A program made the translations under genes and the position numbers. Positions 1 through 8,642 of a stretch of 64,000 nt of DNA are shown here, piece after piece. The number at the start of each line of letters is the position of its first letter. Position 1 is the first letter of the stretch. This stretch comes from G965197555 sp965197555 (GTDB lineage: Bacteria; Chloroflexota; Dehalococcoidia; Lucifugimonadales; UBA3495). Below the pieces are notes generated by a model. It saw nothing but the letters and a program-made list of their open reading frames with translations. It was not told the origin of the DNA and made no database searches. The stretch is taken from NCBI GenBank assembly GCA_965197555.1, contig OZ240213.1:2852001-2916000 (forward strand), written 5' to 3'.

Positions 1-1637
1 CAACAGTGGCGCCTGGAGCTTCGGCTGCTCCTGCAGCGACGGCTGTCCCCCGGGCTACTGCGGCGCCCACCCAGGCCCCGGCGCCTACGTCGAAGGTCAA
101 GATACAAAGATTAAGGTTCGCTATGCCTACTCCCGACATAGAGAGCAACCGTACCTGGGTGGGAGTATGGAACTACATCATGCAGCATGATGTGTTCGCT
201 GAGACCCTGTTGCGTGTTGACACGGAGGGAGTAGTTGGTCCCCTGCTCGGCGAGAGTTGGGAGTCGGGCAATGACTTCAAAACGTGGTCCTTCAAGTTGA
301 GGGAAGGGATCCCGTGGCAATTTGGCTGGGGAGAGTTTACCGCCGCAGACGTGGTGCATAGCTACGACCTGGTAAACCGGGAGGACAGCCTGGCTCTATT
401 GAAAAAGCCGGCGTGGAGCCAGGCAACCCTTGAAGTCATAGACGACTACAACATGAAATTCCACTATGAGAACCCTTATCTCCATGGAGGACGGTTGTTC
501 TCTCGCTGGGCTGGAGACCTGATCCTAGTCAGCAAGGCCCAGTGGGACGCGCAAGGGCTCGATGCGTACGACCAGGTACAGACCGCCGGTACCGGCCCTT
601 ATCAGTTGATAGACCGCAAATTGGGAGAGAGTCTCACTTTTGAAAGGGTACCGGGGGGCCACTGGGCCTATGACGTAGATTTCGAAGTGTTTGAGTTCGT
701 CTGGGCGCCGGAAAGTCTAACCCGGATGGCGCTTCTCCTATCGAAGGAGGTCCATATCTCTCAGGTAGAGAGGACGCTGCAACCCGACGCCGAAGCCCGA
801 GGCATGAGGGTTATCGAAAGCACTCAAGGAGCCTCTCAGACTAACACCTAATTCGGTGGCCTGTACTTTGCGAATACCGAAAAGTTTCCTGATGTTTATA
901 CTCCCGGCTTACCCTTGGAAAACATTAACATCAGAAAAGCCCTAAACATCGCTATTGACCGTGAGGCCATAAAGCAGGAGATCTACCTGGGGAGGGCCAG
1001 CACCAACTACCTGCACGTCTTCCACCCCAACAACGAGGGCTGGAACCCGGAATGGGTGGAAAGGTGGGACGAAATGTACGGCTACAACCCTGAAGAGGCG
1101 AGGCGCCTGTTGGAGGCCGAGGGATATACCCCCGACAATCCCCTCAAGCTCAAGACTGCCACGACAGTTATCCTGGGAAGCCCAGAGTTGACCGACGTAA
1201 CAGAAGCCACAGCGGTCATGTGGGCCGACCTTGGGGTGGAGCTGGAATTTGAGAGGCTTGACTTCGCTACCTTTGTAAACCGGTTACGTCAGAAACAGAC
1301 CACTAACTACGTGATGGCGATTAGGAACCTTCCGGTCAGGACGGTCCAAGAAGGCGTCCGCATCTTTTACACCAATGAGGGGACCGTGTGGGGCTTTGCC
1401 CACCCCTTCGTCAACGAGAAGTACCAATGTCTCAAAACGTCAGCGGACCTTGATGAAAGGCACCAATGCGCCCGGGAGATTGGCAACTTCCTTTACGATA
1501 ACTACGCTGATATCCCGATGTTCCTGATCAAGGCCGACTTGACGGTGGACCCCGAGTATATTGAGGACTACCTGTGGCCGGGCCTAACTTCCGCAGGTGT
1601 TTCCCACTATCACGAGATAAAAGGAGTCCGGGAATAA
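1..1637 (+). pseudogene. Solute-binding lipoprotein SBP-1, 5'-partial, interrupted by an in-frame stop
   Basis: Remnant of a family 5 solute-binding protein (SBP_bac_5, DppA/OppA type), the extracytoplasmic receptor that delivers peptides or similar ligands to an ABC permease. The window opens inside its Ala/Pro tether, so the signal peptide and promoter lie to the left. The body reads well, with VWNYIMQHDVF and the family hallmark GTGPY. A TAA at 849-851 sits where SBP-4 has Gln just before FGGLY. Reading resumes in the same frame (FGGLYFANTEKF) and continues to the usual tail ending GVRE. One C-to-T change in a CAA codon would explain it. The downstream part has no ribosome-binding site, so it is not a separate gene. 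The C-terminal part (ADIPMFLI) is closest to SBP-4. A sequencing error cannot be excluded. Confidence 0.85.
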
Positions 1638-1680
1638 CGGGCCGGGCTCAAATCTAACCCAAAAACCTAACTGGACGACA

Positions 1681-1716
1681 AGCCCCGGAATCGGGAACCG
1701 GTTCCGGGGCTTTCTT
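1681..1716 (+). terminator. Intrinsic terminator after SBP-1
   Basis: AGCCCCGGAA pairs with TTCCGGGGCT and is followed by TTTCTT. It lies about 45 nt past the SBP-1 stop. Nothing recognisable lies between it and the next promoter (1717-1971). Confidence 0.85.
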
Positions 1717-1971
1717 ATGTCAAAGGGCGCATCTATCAAGCAATAGGAGTACTCGGGGACTTTTCATAGCAGGGCCGCCTATACCGTCCTCTACGATTCG
1801 GTCGTCAGCCCACGCTGCTTAATAGACCTTTCCTCTCCGCTACGGGAGCGCTGGACTGGTTAGCGAGAGTTCCCCAACTTGGGATAGGACATTGACGCGA
1901 TTCGTTACAATTCTTAGGATTCCGTGTAATCATAGGTAACCAAATACGCGTTCTGCGACCGGTATGTATGT

Positions 1972-2000
1972 TTGACAGGGCTATTCGTCTAACGTAGACT
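1972..2000 (+). promoter_or_regulatory. Sigma-70-type promoter of SBP-2
   Basis: TTGACA at 1972-1977 and TAGACT at 1995-2000 with a 17-nt spacer. The -10 differs at one base from the TAGAAT used by most array members. The start codon lies 54 nt further on. Confidence 0.8.
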
Positions 2001-2054
2001 CCCCTAAGTCTAAATTTCAACGGCCTTTCTAACCGGTCGGAAGTGAGGTACAAC

Positions 2055-3911
2055 ATGCCTAACCTAGTCGGGGCCCGCAGGCCCGGACTTCTGGCTTCTC
2101 TGGCCCTGGTGATTGGGCTAACTTTGTTTATCATAGGCTGCGGTGAGGCGGCTACCGCAGTTCCGGAGCCAGCGGCCACCGCCGCACCTGCCGCCACCGC
2201 CGCGCCGGCGGCCACGGCCGCGATGGCGGCAACTGTCGCGCCGGCAGCAACAGCAGCTCCCGCGGCAACGGCAATGCCAGGAACAACTGCAGCTTCCGCG
2301 GCGACCGCCGTTCCCAGGGCTACTGCAGCCCCCACCAGGGCTCCGGCGCCCACGGCTAAGGTCAAGATCCAGAAAGCAAGGTTCGCTATGCCCACCCCCG
2401 ATGTGGAGAGCAATCGTAGCTGGGCGGGTGGCTGGAACTACATCATGCAGCACGACGTGTTCGCTGAGACACTGTTGCGTGTTGACTCGGAGATCCCCGG
2501 AAAAGTCGACCCTCTGCTGGCCGAGAGTTGGGAGTCGAGCAATGGGTTCAAAACGTGGTCGTTCAAGTTGAGGGAGGGTATCCCCTTCCAATTTGGCTGG
2601 GGAGAGTTTACTGCCGCCGACGTGGTGCATACCTTTGAACTGGTGACCCGGGAAGAGAGCATGGCCACGTTGAAAGGCCCGGCATGGGACCAAGCAACCC
2701 CTGAGGTCGTGGACGACTACAACATCAAGTTCCACTTCGTGAACCCTTATCTGGATGGGAACCGGCTGTTCTCCCGCTGGGCCGGTGACCTGATCATAAT
2801 GAGCAAGGCACAATGGGACGAGCAGGGACTCGGCGCGTTTGACGACACCATCCAGACCTCAGGCACCGGTCCTTACCAGTTGACCGACCGCAAGTTGGGC
2901 GAGAGCCTTAGTTATGAAAGGGTGCCGGACGGCCACTGGGCCTACGACGTCGATTTCGAAGAGTTCGAGTTCGTCTGGGCCCCGGAGAGCCTGACCCGGA
3001 TGGCCCTGCTCCTGTCGGGAGAGGTCCATATATCTCAGATAGAGAGAACGCTGCAACCCGACGCCGAGGCCCGGGGCATGAGGGTTATCGATAGCACCCA
3101 GGAAGTCGTTCAGACGGTTACGATGATCCTTGGTCAGTTCTTTGCAAATACACCGGAATGGCCTGATATCTACACTCCTGGCCTGCCCTTGGACAACATT
3201 AACATTAGGAAGGCCCTGAACATTGCCATAGACCGGGACGCCATCAAACAGGAAATTTACCTAGGCAGGGCCAGCACCGACTACCGCTACACCTTCCACC
3301 CCAACAACGAGGGCTGGAACCCGGCGTGGGTGGAAAACTGGGAAGAGAACTATGGCTACAACCCCGATGAGGCGCGTCGCCTGTTAGCTGCCGAGGGCTA
3401 CGGGCCAGACAACCCTCTGAAGATCAAGACTATCTCGACGACAATCCTGGGAAGCCCGGAGTTGCACGACGTGATCGAGGCGACCGGGGTCATGTGGGCC
3501 GACGTGGCCATAGAGCTGGAGATAGAGAAGCTGGACTTTGGCTCGTGGTTGTCCCGAATACGCAAAAAGCAGGTGTCTAACCACGTGTTGGCTACTAGAA
3601 ACCTCCCAATCAGGACGACCCAGGAAGGCGTTCGCATCTTCTACTCCAATGCTGGTAGCGTGTGGGGCTATAACCGCGACGACCTGAACGAGCAGTACCA
3701 ATGTCTCGCGACGTCGGCAGACCTGGCCGAAAGAGATCAGTGTGCCCGGGTGATAGGCGACATTCTCTACGATAATTACGCCGATATCCCGATGTTCCGC
3801 CTCAACGCTGACGTGACGGTGGACCCCGCGTACATTACCGATTACGTGTGGCCTGGGATGACTTCGGCCGGTGTCTCCCACTTCCACGAAATCAAAGGAG
3901 TCAGGGAGTAA
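2055..3911 (+). CDS. ABC transporter solute-binding lipoprotein, family 5 (SBP-2)
   Basis: First complete member of the array, 618 aa. The N-terminus is a lipoprotein signal peptide ending FIIGC (Cys29). An Ala/Pro/Thr tether follows (about 30-102), then the SBP_bac_5 domain with GTGPY at 270-274, NIRKALNIAIDR at 381-392 and YGYNPDEARRLL at 433-442. Cys550 and Cys563 are conserved across the array and could form a disulfide. The ATG at 2055 is preferred over an in-frame GTG at 2043 because GAGGT lies 5 nt upstream of it. Its motif class is WNYIMQHDVF. An unusual feature is RDDLNE where most paralogs have AHPF. The protein presumably sits outside the membrane, anchored by lipid, and feeds the permeases at 40480-42534. 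The ligand is unknown. Confidence 0.96.
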   Translation: MPNLVGARRPGLLASLALVIGLTLFIIGCGEAATAVPEPAATAAPAATAAPAATAAMAATVAPAATAAPAATAMPGTTAASAATAVPRATAAPTRAPAPTAKVKIQKARFAMPTPDVESNRSWAGGWNYIMQHDVFAETLLRVDSEIPGKVDPLLAESWESSNGFKTWSFKLREGIPFQFGWGEFTAADVVHTFELVTREESMATLKGPAWDQATPEVVDDYNIKFHFVNPYLDGNRLFSRWAGDLIIMSKAQWDEQGLGAFDDTIQTSGTGPYQLTDRKLGESLSYERVPDGHWAYDVDFEEFEFVWAPESLTRMALLLSGEVHISQIERTLQPDAEARGMRVIDSTQEVVQTVTMILGQFFANTPEWPDIYTPGLPLDNINIRKALNIAIDRDAIKQEIYLGRASTDYRYTFHPNNEGWNPAWVENWEENYGYNPDEARRLLAAEGYGPDNPLKIKTISTTILGSPELHDVIEATGVMWADVAIELEIEKLDFGSWLSRIRKKQVSNHVLATRNLPIRTTQEGVRIFYSNAGSVWGYNRDDLNEQYQCLATSADLAERDQCARVIGDILYDNYADIPMFRLNADVTVDPAYITDYVWPGMTSAGVSHFHEIKGVRE

Positions 3912-3954
3912 CCAGCCTAGCCCAAGACTAACCCCTCAGTAGATCAGGACGACT

Positions 3955-3989
3955 AGCTCCGGGACCGTTACCGGTCCCGGAGCTTTTTT
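3955..3989 (+). terminator. Intrinsic terminator after SBP-2
   Basis: A 13-bp perfect stem (AGCTCCGGGACCG with CGGTCCCGGAGCT), a TTAC loop and a run of six T. The interval 3990-4151 up to the next promoter holds no recognisable gene. Confidence 0.93.
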
Positions 3990-4151
3990 GTGTCAAAGCG
4001 TGCCCTCGTCCAGCCACATGGCCATGTCCGAGGGAGCTTCGAGAGTTGACAGGTATCGTACCGAAATAACGTATAGCGTAACAATGTAATCTCTTAGCGA
4101 AAGGAACTATGAGCAATAAGAACACTACCCGACTTATACATATATGTTATA

Positions 4152-4180
4152 TTGACACGCTCTGTCCCCTACCATAGAAT
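4152..4180 (+). promoter_or_regulatory. Sigma-70-type promoter of SBP-3
   Basis: TTGACA at 4152-4157, 17-nt spacer, TAGAAT at 4175-4180 followed by TCCCGC, the discriminator-like sequence shared with several other array promoters. Confidence 0.85.
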
Positions 4181-4234
4181 TCCCGCATTGTTAATTCATT
4201 GGCGCTCTACAATCAGCCGGAGGCGAGGTAAGAA

Positions 4235-6085
4235 ATGCTGACAATTGCTCGGGCGAGTAAGAGTGGGGTGATGTTCACTCTAGCCTTGGTGGTTGGAATT
4301 ACTTTGTTCATCATGGCCTGCGGTGAATCGGCTACTGCGGTGCCAGAGCCAGCGGCCACCGCCGCGCCCGCAGTAACAGCAGCGCCAGCGGCCACCGTCG
4401 CCCCTGCTGCCACCGCCGCGCCCGCAGTAACGGCGGCGCCCACCACGGCTCCGGTAGTGCCCACCGTGGCTGCGCCAACGCCTGTCCCCGTCGCTACCGC
4501 GGCACCGATTCCCACCAAGGCACCGGCGCCAGTGGCGAAGGTCAAGATACAGAAGGTAAGGTTTGCCATGCCTGCGCCCTTCGTTGAGAGCAACCGTACC
4601 TGGGTGGGGGGCTGGAACTATATCATGCAGCACGACGTGTTCGCTGAGACCCTGTTGCGTGTTGAACCAATAACTTCCCAAGCAGGTGCTCTGCTGGCCG
4701 AAAGCTGGGAAGCGAGTAGTGATTTCAAAACTTGGTCGTTCAACTTGAGGCAGGGCATCCCCTTCCAATTTGGCTGGGGAGAGTTTACCAGCGCGGATGT
4801 CGTGCATACCTTCGAGCAACTCATTCGGGAGGACAGCCTGGCCACCCTAAAAGCACCGGCGTGGGACCAGGCAACCCCTGAGATCGTAGACGACTACACC
4901 ATCAAATTTCACTTCGAGAACCCATACCTGGATGGGACACGGCTATTCTCCCGCTGGGCTGGCGACCTGATTATCGTTAGCAAAGCCCAGTTTGACGAGA
5001 TGGGGCTTGATGCCTTCGATCAGATCCAGACTGCCGGCACCGGCCCTTACCAGCTAGCTGCTCGTGCATTGGGCACGACTCTTACTTATGAAAGGGTGCC
5101 GGAGGGCCACTGGGCCTACGACGTCGATTTTGAAGAGTTTGAATATGTTTGGGCGGCAGAAAGCCTCACCCGGATGGCGATGATCCTAGCCGGTGAGGTC
5201 CATATCTCCCAGATCGAGAGAACGCTGCAACCCGATGCCGAGGCCCGGGGCATGAGGGTTATTGAGAGTACTCAGGAAGCGGTTCAGACGAACACGTCCA
5301 TCGGTGGCCTGTTTTTTGAGAATACGCCGGAATGGCCCGATATCTACACCCCTGGCCTGCCCCTGGAAAACATTAACATTAGGAAAGCCCTAAACATCGC
5401 AATAGACCGGGAGGCCATCAAACAAGAAATTTACCTGGGCAGGGCCAGCCCCAATTACAACCACGCATTTCACCCCAACAACGAGGGCTGGAACCCAGCA
5501 TGGGTGGAAAGGTGGGAGGAGGATTACGGGTACAATCCCGATGAGGCGAGACGCCTGTTGGAGGCCGAGGGGTATACGGTCGACAATCCCCTCAAGCTCA
5601 AGACCATCTCGACAACTATCCCAGGGAGCCCTGAGTTGCACGACGTCATCGAGGCCTCAGCGGTCATGTGGGCCGATGTTGGCATAGAGGTGGAGATAGA
5701 AAAGCTTGAGCTTGGGTCTTGGGCATCGCGGTTCCGCAATCACCAGTTGGCTAACCATGTCGTCGCGATTCGGAACCTTCCCATCAGGACAGTCCAGGAG
5801 GGCGTCCGAATCTTCTACACCAACACTGGTTTCGTGTGGGGCTATCCCCACCCCTTCCTGCAAGAGAAGTATCAATGTCTCGTGGAGTCGGCAGACCTCG
5901 CTGAAAGGGACCAGTGCGCTCGGGCGTTAGGTGACTTCCTTTATGATAGCTACGCTGATATCCCCATGTTCCATCTCAACGCCGATGTGACGGTGGACCC
6001 CAAGTATATTGAAGACTACATTTGGCCGGGGCTGACTTCGGCCGGTATCTCCCATTTCCACAACATCAAAGGGGTCCGGGAGTAG
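4235..6085 (+). CDS. ABC transporter solute-binding lipoprotein, family 5 (SBP-3)
   Basis: 616 aa with signal peptide MLTIARASKSG and lipobox ending FIMAC (Cys29). The tether (30-102) is less regular than in its neighbours, with TTAPVVPTVAAPTPVPVA in place of monotonous Ala/Pro units. Class motif is WNYIMQHDVF, as in SBP-1, -2, -4 and -16. The segment around TNTSIGGLFF corresponds to the point where SBP-1 is interrupted. The predicted pocket-side segment near the C-terminus is YTNTGFVWGYPHPF. The ATG is preceded by GCGAGGTAAGAA, a good ribosome-binding site with the spacing used throughout the array. Function as a receptor is firm from the family; the substrate cannot be read from sequence. 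Confidence 0.96.
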   Translation: MLTIARASKSGVMFTLALVVGITLFIMACGESATAVPEPAATAAPAVTAAPAATVAPAATAAPAVTAAPTTAPVVPTVAAPTPVPVATAAPIPTKAPAPVAKVKIQKVRFAMPAPFVESNRTWVGGWNYIMQHDVFAETLLRVEPITSQAGALLAESWEASSDFKTWSFNLRQGIPFQFGWGEFTSADVVHTFEQLIREDSLATLKAPAWDQATPEIVDDYTIKFHFENPYLDGTRLFSRWAGDLIIVSKAQFDEMGLDAFDQIQTAGTGPYQLAARALGTTLTYERVPEGHWAYDVDFEEFEYVWAAESLTRMAMILAGEVHISQIERTLQPDAEARGMRVIESTQEAVQTNTSIGGLFFENTPEWPDIYTPGLPLENINIRKALNIAIDREAIKQEIYLGRASPNYNHAFHPNNEGWNPAWVERWEEDYGYNPDEARRLLEAEGYTVDNPLKLKTISTTIPGSPELHDVIEASAVMWADVGIEVEIEKLELGSWASRFRNHQLANHVVAIRNLPIRTVQEGVRIFYTNTGFVWGYPHPFLQEKYQCLVESADLAERDQCARALGDFLYDSYADIPMFHLNADVTVDPKYIEDYIWPGLTSAGISHFHNIKGVRE

Positions 6086-6124
6086 AGGTCTTGGCCCAAG
6101 CCATAGCCCTAGGTTGAACCACGT

Positions 6125-6160
6125 AAGAGGCTCCTGAACCGGTTCAGGAGCCTCTTCATT
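6125..6160 (+). terminator. Intrinsic terminator after SBP-3
   Basis: A perfect 32-nt palindrome (AAGAGGCTCCTGAACC and its complement) with no loop spacer and only a short T-rich tail. The stem differs from the AGCTCCGG type common in the array. The interval 6161-6381 shows nothing recognisable. Confidence 0.85.
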
Positions 6161-6381
6161 TGAAATGGCGTATCTGTCGCTCCCCGCTGGGCCAGGTTAG
6201 ACCTTCCAATTCAACGGTCGGCTACGCTGTATAAGCGACATTCTCACCGGTTTGCCAACTCTTGACTGGTTGGCAAGAGTATTTCGTCTTTCGAAACCAC
6301 GGTGACTGAAATTCGCAATAATTGATGAGCATCCTTGTAAATCAGGTCAAAAAATGCGTGATATCTGGCAGGCATGTGTGA

Positions 6382-6410
6382 TTGACAGGCCAAGTTGCCT
6401 AACGTAGAAT
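6382..6410 (+). promoter_or_regulatory. Sigma-70-type promoter of SBP-4
   Basis: TTGACA at 6382-6387, 17-nt spacer ending GCCTAACG, TAGAAT at 6405-6410, then TCCCGC. Confidence 0.87.
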
Positions 6411-6464
6411 TCCCGCGTTCTAGGATTCTGAGGCTTTTCTAGTCAACGGAAAGCGAGGTGATTA

Positions 6465-8318
6465 ATGCTTACTATTGCTCGGGTGAGTAGAAGTGGGGTG
6501 TTGTTTACTCTGGCCTTGGTGGTTGGAATTACCTTGTTTATCATCGCTTGCGGTGAGTCGGCTACCGCAGTGCCGGAGCCAGCCGCCACCGCAGCCCCTG
6601 TAGCTACGGCGGCGCCTGCGGCTACGGCGGCGCCCGCGGCGACAGCGGCACCCGCAGCAACAGCAGCTCCTGCGGCAACAGCGGCGCCTGGGGCAACGGC
6701 AGCCCCTGCGGCAACAGCCGTCCCCCGCGCTACCGTAGCGCCCACTAGGGCTCCAGAGCCTGCGGGGAAGGCCAACATACAGAGGGTAAGGTTCGCCATG
6801 CCTACGCCCAACGTTGAGAGCAACCGCACTTGGGCGGGGGGCTGGAACTATATCATGCAGCACGACGTGTTTGCTGAGACCCTGTTGCGGTTTGACCCGG
6901 AAATCAACGAAGTCGGCCCTCTTCTTGCCGAGAGCTGGGAGGCGAGCAATAACTTCCAAACTTGGTCGTTCAAGCTGAGGGAAGGCGTCCCCTTCCAATT
7001 TGGCTGGGGAGAAATGACCACGTCGGATGTGGTCCATACCTTCGACCTGCTGATCCGGGAGGACAGCCTGGCCTCTTTGAAAGATCCGGCTTGGGACCAA
7101 TCAACCCCTGAGGTCGTGGACGACTACAACATCAAATTTCACTTCGAGAACCCTTATCTGGCCGGGAACAGGCTCTTCTCCCGCTGGGCCGGAGACCTGA
7201 TCGTCGTCAGCAAGGCCCAGTTTGACGAGCAGGGCCTAGAGGGGACGTTCGACCAGATACAGACCGCCGGCACCGGCCCTTACCAGTTGGTGGAACGCAA
7301 ACTGGGAGAGAGTCTCTTGTTTGATAGGGTGCCGGAAGGCCACTGGAAGTATGACGTCGATTTTGAACAGTTTGAGTTCGTCTGGGCGCCGGAGAGCCTG
7401 ACCCGAATGGCAATGCTTCTGGCAGGGGAGGTCCATATCTCTCAGATTGAGACAACCCTCCAACCAGATGCCGAGGCCCGGGGCATGAGGGTTATTCAAG
7501 GTACCCAGGAAGCCGTTCAGACCAATACCCAGTTCGGTGGCCTCTATTTTGGGAATACGGAAAGGTTTCCCGATATTTACACTCCCGGCCTGCCCTTGGA
7601 AAATATCAACATAAGAAAAGCCCTGAACAAGGCCATAGACCGGGACGCCATCAACCAGGAAATCTACCTGGGCAAGGCCACCCCCAATTACAGCCACACC
7701 TTTCACCCCAACAACGAGGGCTGGAACCCAGCATGGGTGGAAAGGTGGGAAGAGATGTACGGCTACGATCCCGATGAGGCGAAGCGTTTGTTGGAGGCCG
7801 AGGGGTATACCCTCGACAACCCCCTCAAGATCAAGACCGACTCGACAGTTATCCTCGGAAGCCCCGAGCTTCACGACGTTATCGAGGCAACGGCGGTAAT
7901 GTGGGCCGATGTTGGGGTGGAGCTGGAGATAGAGAAAATCGACTTCGCGGTATGGGTGGACCGATTACGCAAGCATCTGTGGAGCAACCACGTGATCGCC
8001 ATCAGAAACCTTCCCATCAGGACGGTCCAGCAGGGTATCCATACCTTTTATATGAAGGGAGGGGTCGTGTGGGGCTTTGCTCATCCCTTTGTGACCGAGA
8101 AGTATGAATGTCTCAAGACTTCGGCGGACCCCGCTGAAAGGGACCAGTGCGCCCGGGACATTGGCAACTTCCTGTACGATAACTACGCGGATATCCCCAT
8201 GTTCATGATCCCCGCCGACGTGACAGTGAATCCGGAATACATTGAGGACTACCTGTGGCCGGGGCTGACTTCGGCCGGGGTTTCCCACTTCCACGCCATA
8301 AAAGGAGTCCGGGAGTAA
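6465..8318 (+). CDS. ABC transporter solute-binding lipoprotein, family 5 (SBP-4)
   Basis: 617 aa with signal peptide ending FIIAC (Cys29) and one of the most regular tethers (30-102), a run of AATAAP units. Class motif WNYIMQHDVF. It differs from most paralogs in two likely ligand-side stretches: YMKGGVVWGFAHPF in place of YTN or YTK forms, and ADIPMFMIPAD in place of MFHLNAD. The second change is shared in kind with SBP-1 (MFLIKAD), suggesting that these two are related by a recent duplication. The ATG follows GCGAGGTGATTA. Confidence 0.96.
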   Translation: MLTIARVSRSGVLFTLALVVGITLFIIACGESATAVPEPAATAAPVATAAPAATAAPAATAAPAATAAPAATAAPGATAAPAATAVPRATVAPTRAPEPAGKANIQRVRFAMPTPNVESNRTWAGGWNYIMQHDVFAETLLRFDPEINEVGPLLAESWEASNNFQTWSFKLREGVPFQFGWGEMTTSDVVHTFDLLIREDSLASLKDPAWDQSTPEVVDDYNIKFHFENPYLAGNRLFSRWAGDLIVVSKAQFDEQGLEGTFDQIQTAGTGPYQLVERKLGESLLFDRVPEGHWKYDVDFEQFEFVWAPESLTRMAMLLAGEVHISQIETTLQPDAEARGMRVIQGTQEAVQTNTQFGGLYFGNTERFPDIYTPGLPLENINIRKALNKAIDRDAINQEIYLGKATPNYSHTFHPNNEGWNPAWVERWEEMYGYDPDEAKRLLEAEGYTLDNPLKIKTDSTVILGSPELHDVIEATAVMWADVGVELEIEKIDFAVWVDRLRKHLWSNHVIAIRNLPIRTVQQGIHTFYMKGGVVWGFAHPFVTEKYECLKTSADPAERDQCARDIGNFLYDNYADIPMFMIPADVTVNPEYIEDYLWPGLTSAGVSHFHAIKGVRE

Positions 8319-8357
8319 CGGGTCTGGCCTAAAGCCAATCCGTAGGTTAGTAAAAAC

Positions 8358-8396
8358 AACAGCTCCGGGCCCTGAACAGGGCCCGGAGCTGTTTTA
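8358..8396 (+). terminator. Intrinsic terminator after SBP-4
   Basis: A 16-bp stem (AACAGCTCCGGGCCCT with its complement), a GAAC loop and TTTT. The interval 8397-8556 has no gene; it contains a partial copy of the ACGAT-N-ATCGT element (8475-8485). Confidence 0.94.
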
Positions 8397-8556
8397 TGTC
8401 AACGCGCCACCGACGAGCCTCCACCCCAGCCCATACTTTCTCATTCAACTATAACGCTGTGAGGTAATGGATTAACGATATTTGTAATGAAACTGTGCAT
8501 GTTAAAGACGTGTTTATGCGTGAAATGGTTAAATACGAGATACTTCCTATGTTTTC

Positions 8557-8585
8557 TTGACACTCGTGTGTACCCCACGTAGAAT
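8557..8585 (+). promoter_or_regulatory. Sigma-70-type promoter of SBP-5
   Basis: TTGACA at 8557-8562, 17-nt spacer, TAGAAT at 8580-8585. A degenerate ACGAT-A-TTTGT element is centred 77 bp upstream of the -35, the same distance as the perfect copy upstream of SBP-9. Confidence 0.85.
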
Positions 8586-8642
8586 CCTCGCGTTCGTAAA
8601 TTTTCGTTTGCCGGTCCCAATCAGCCGAAGGCGAGGTGAGAA

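Noticed and set aside
915..1637. Separate gene for the second half of SBP-1
   Set aside because: No ribosome-binding site, starts in mid-domain, and is in the same frame as the first half; it is the continuation past the stop.
2118..2813. Long open frames on the minus strand across the tether and front of SBP genes (also at 4280-4819, 6462-7100, 8547-9419 and 21436-21987)
   Set aside because: They arise from the GC-rich Ala/Pro repeats read in other frames; they are Arg/Gly/Cys-rich, have no ribosome-binding sites and recur wherever the tether does.
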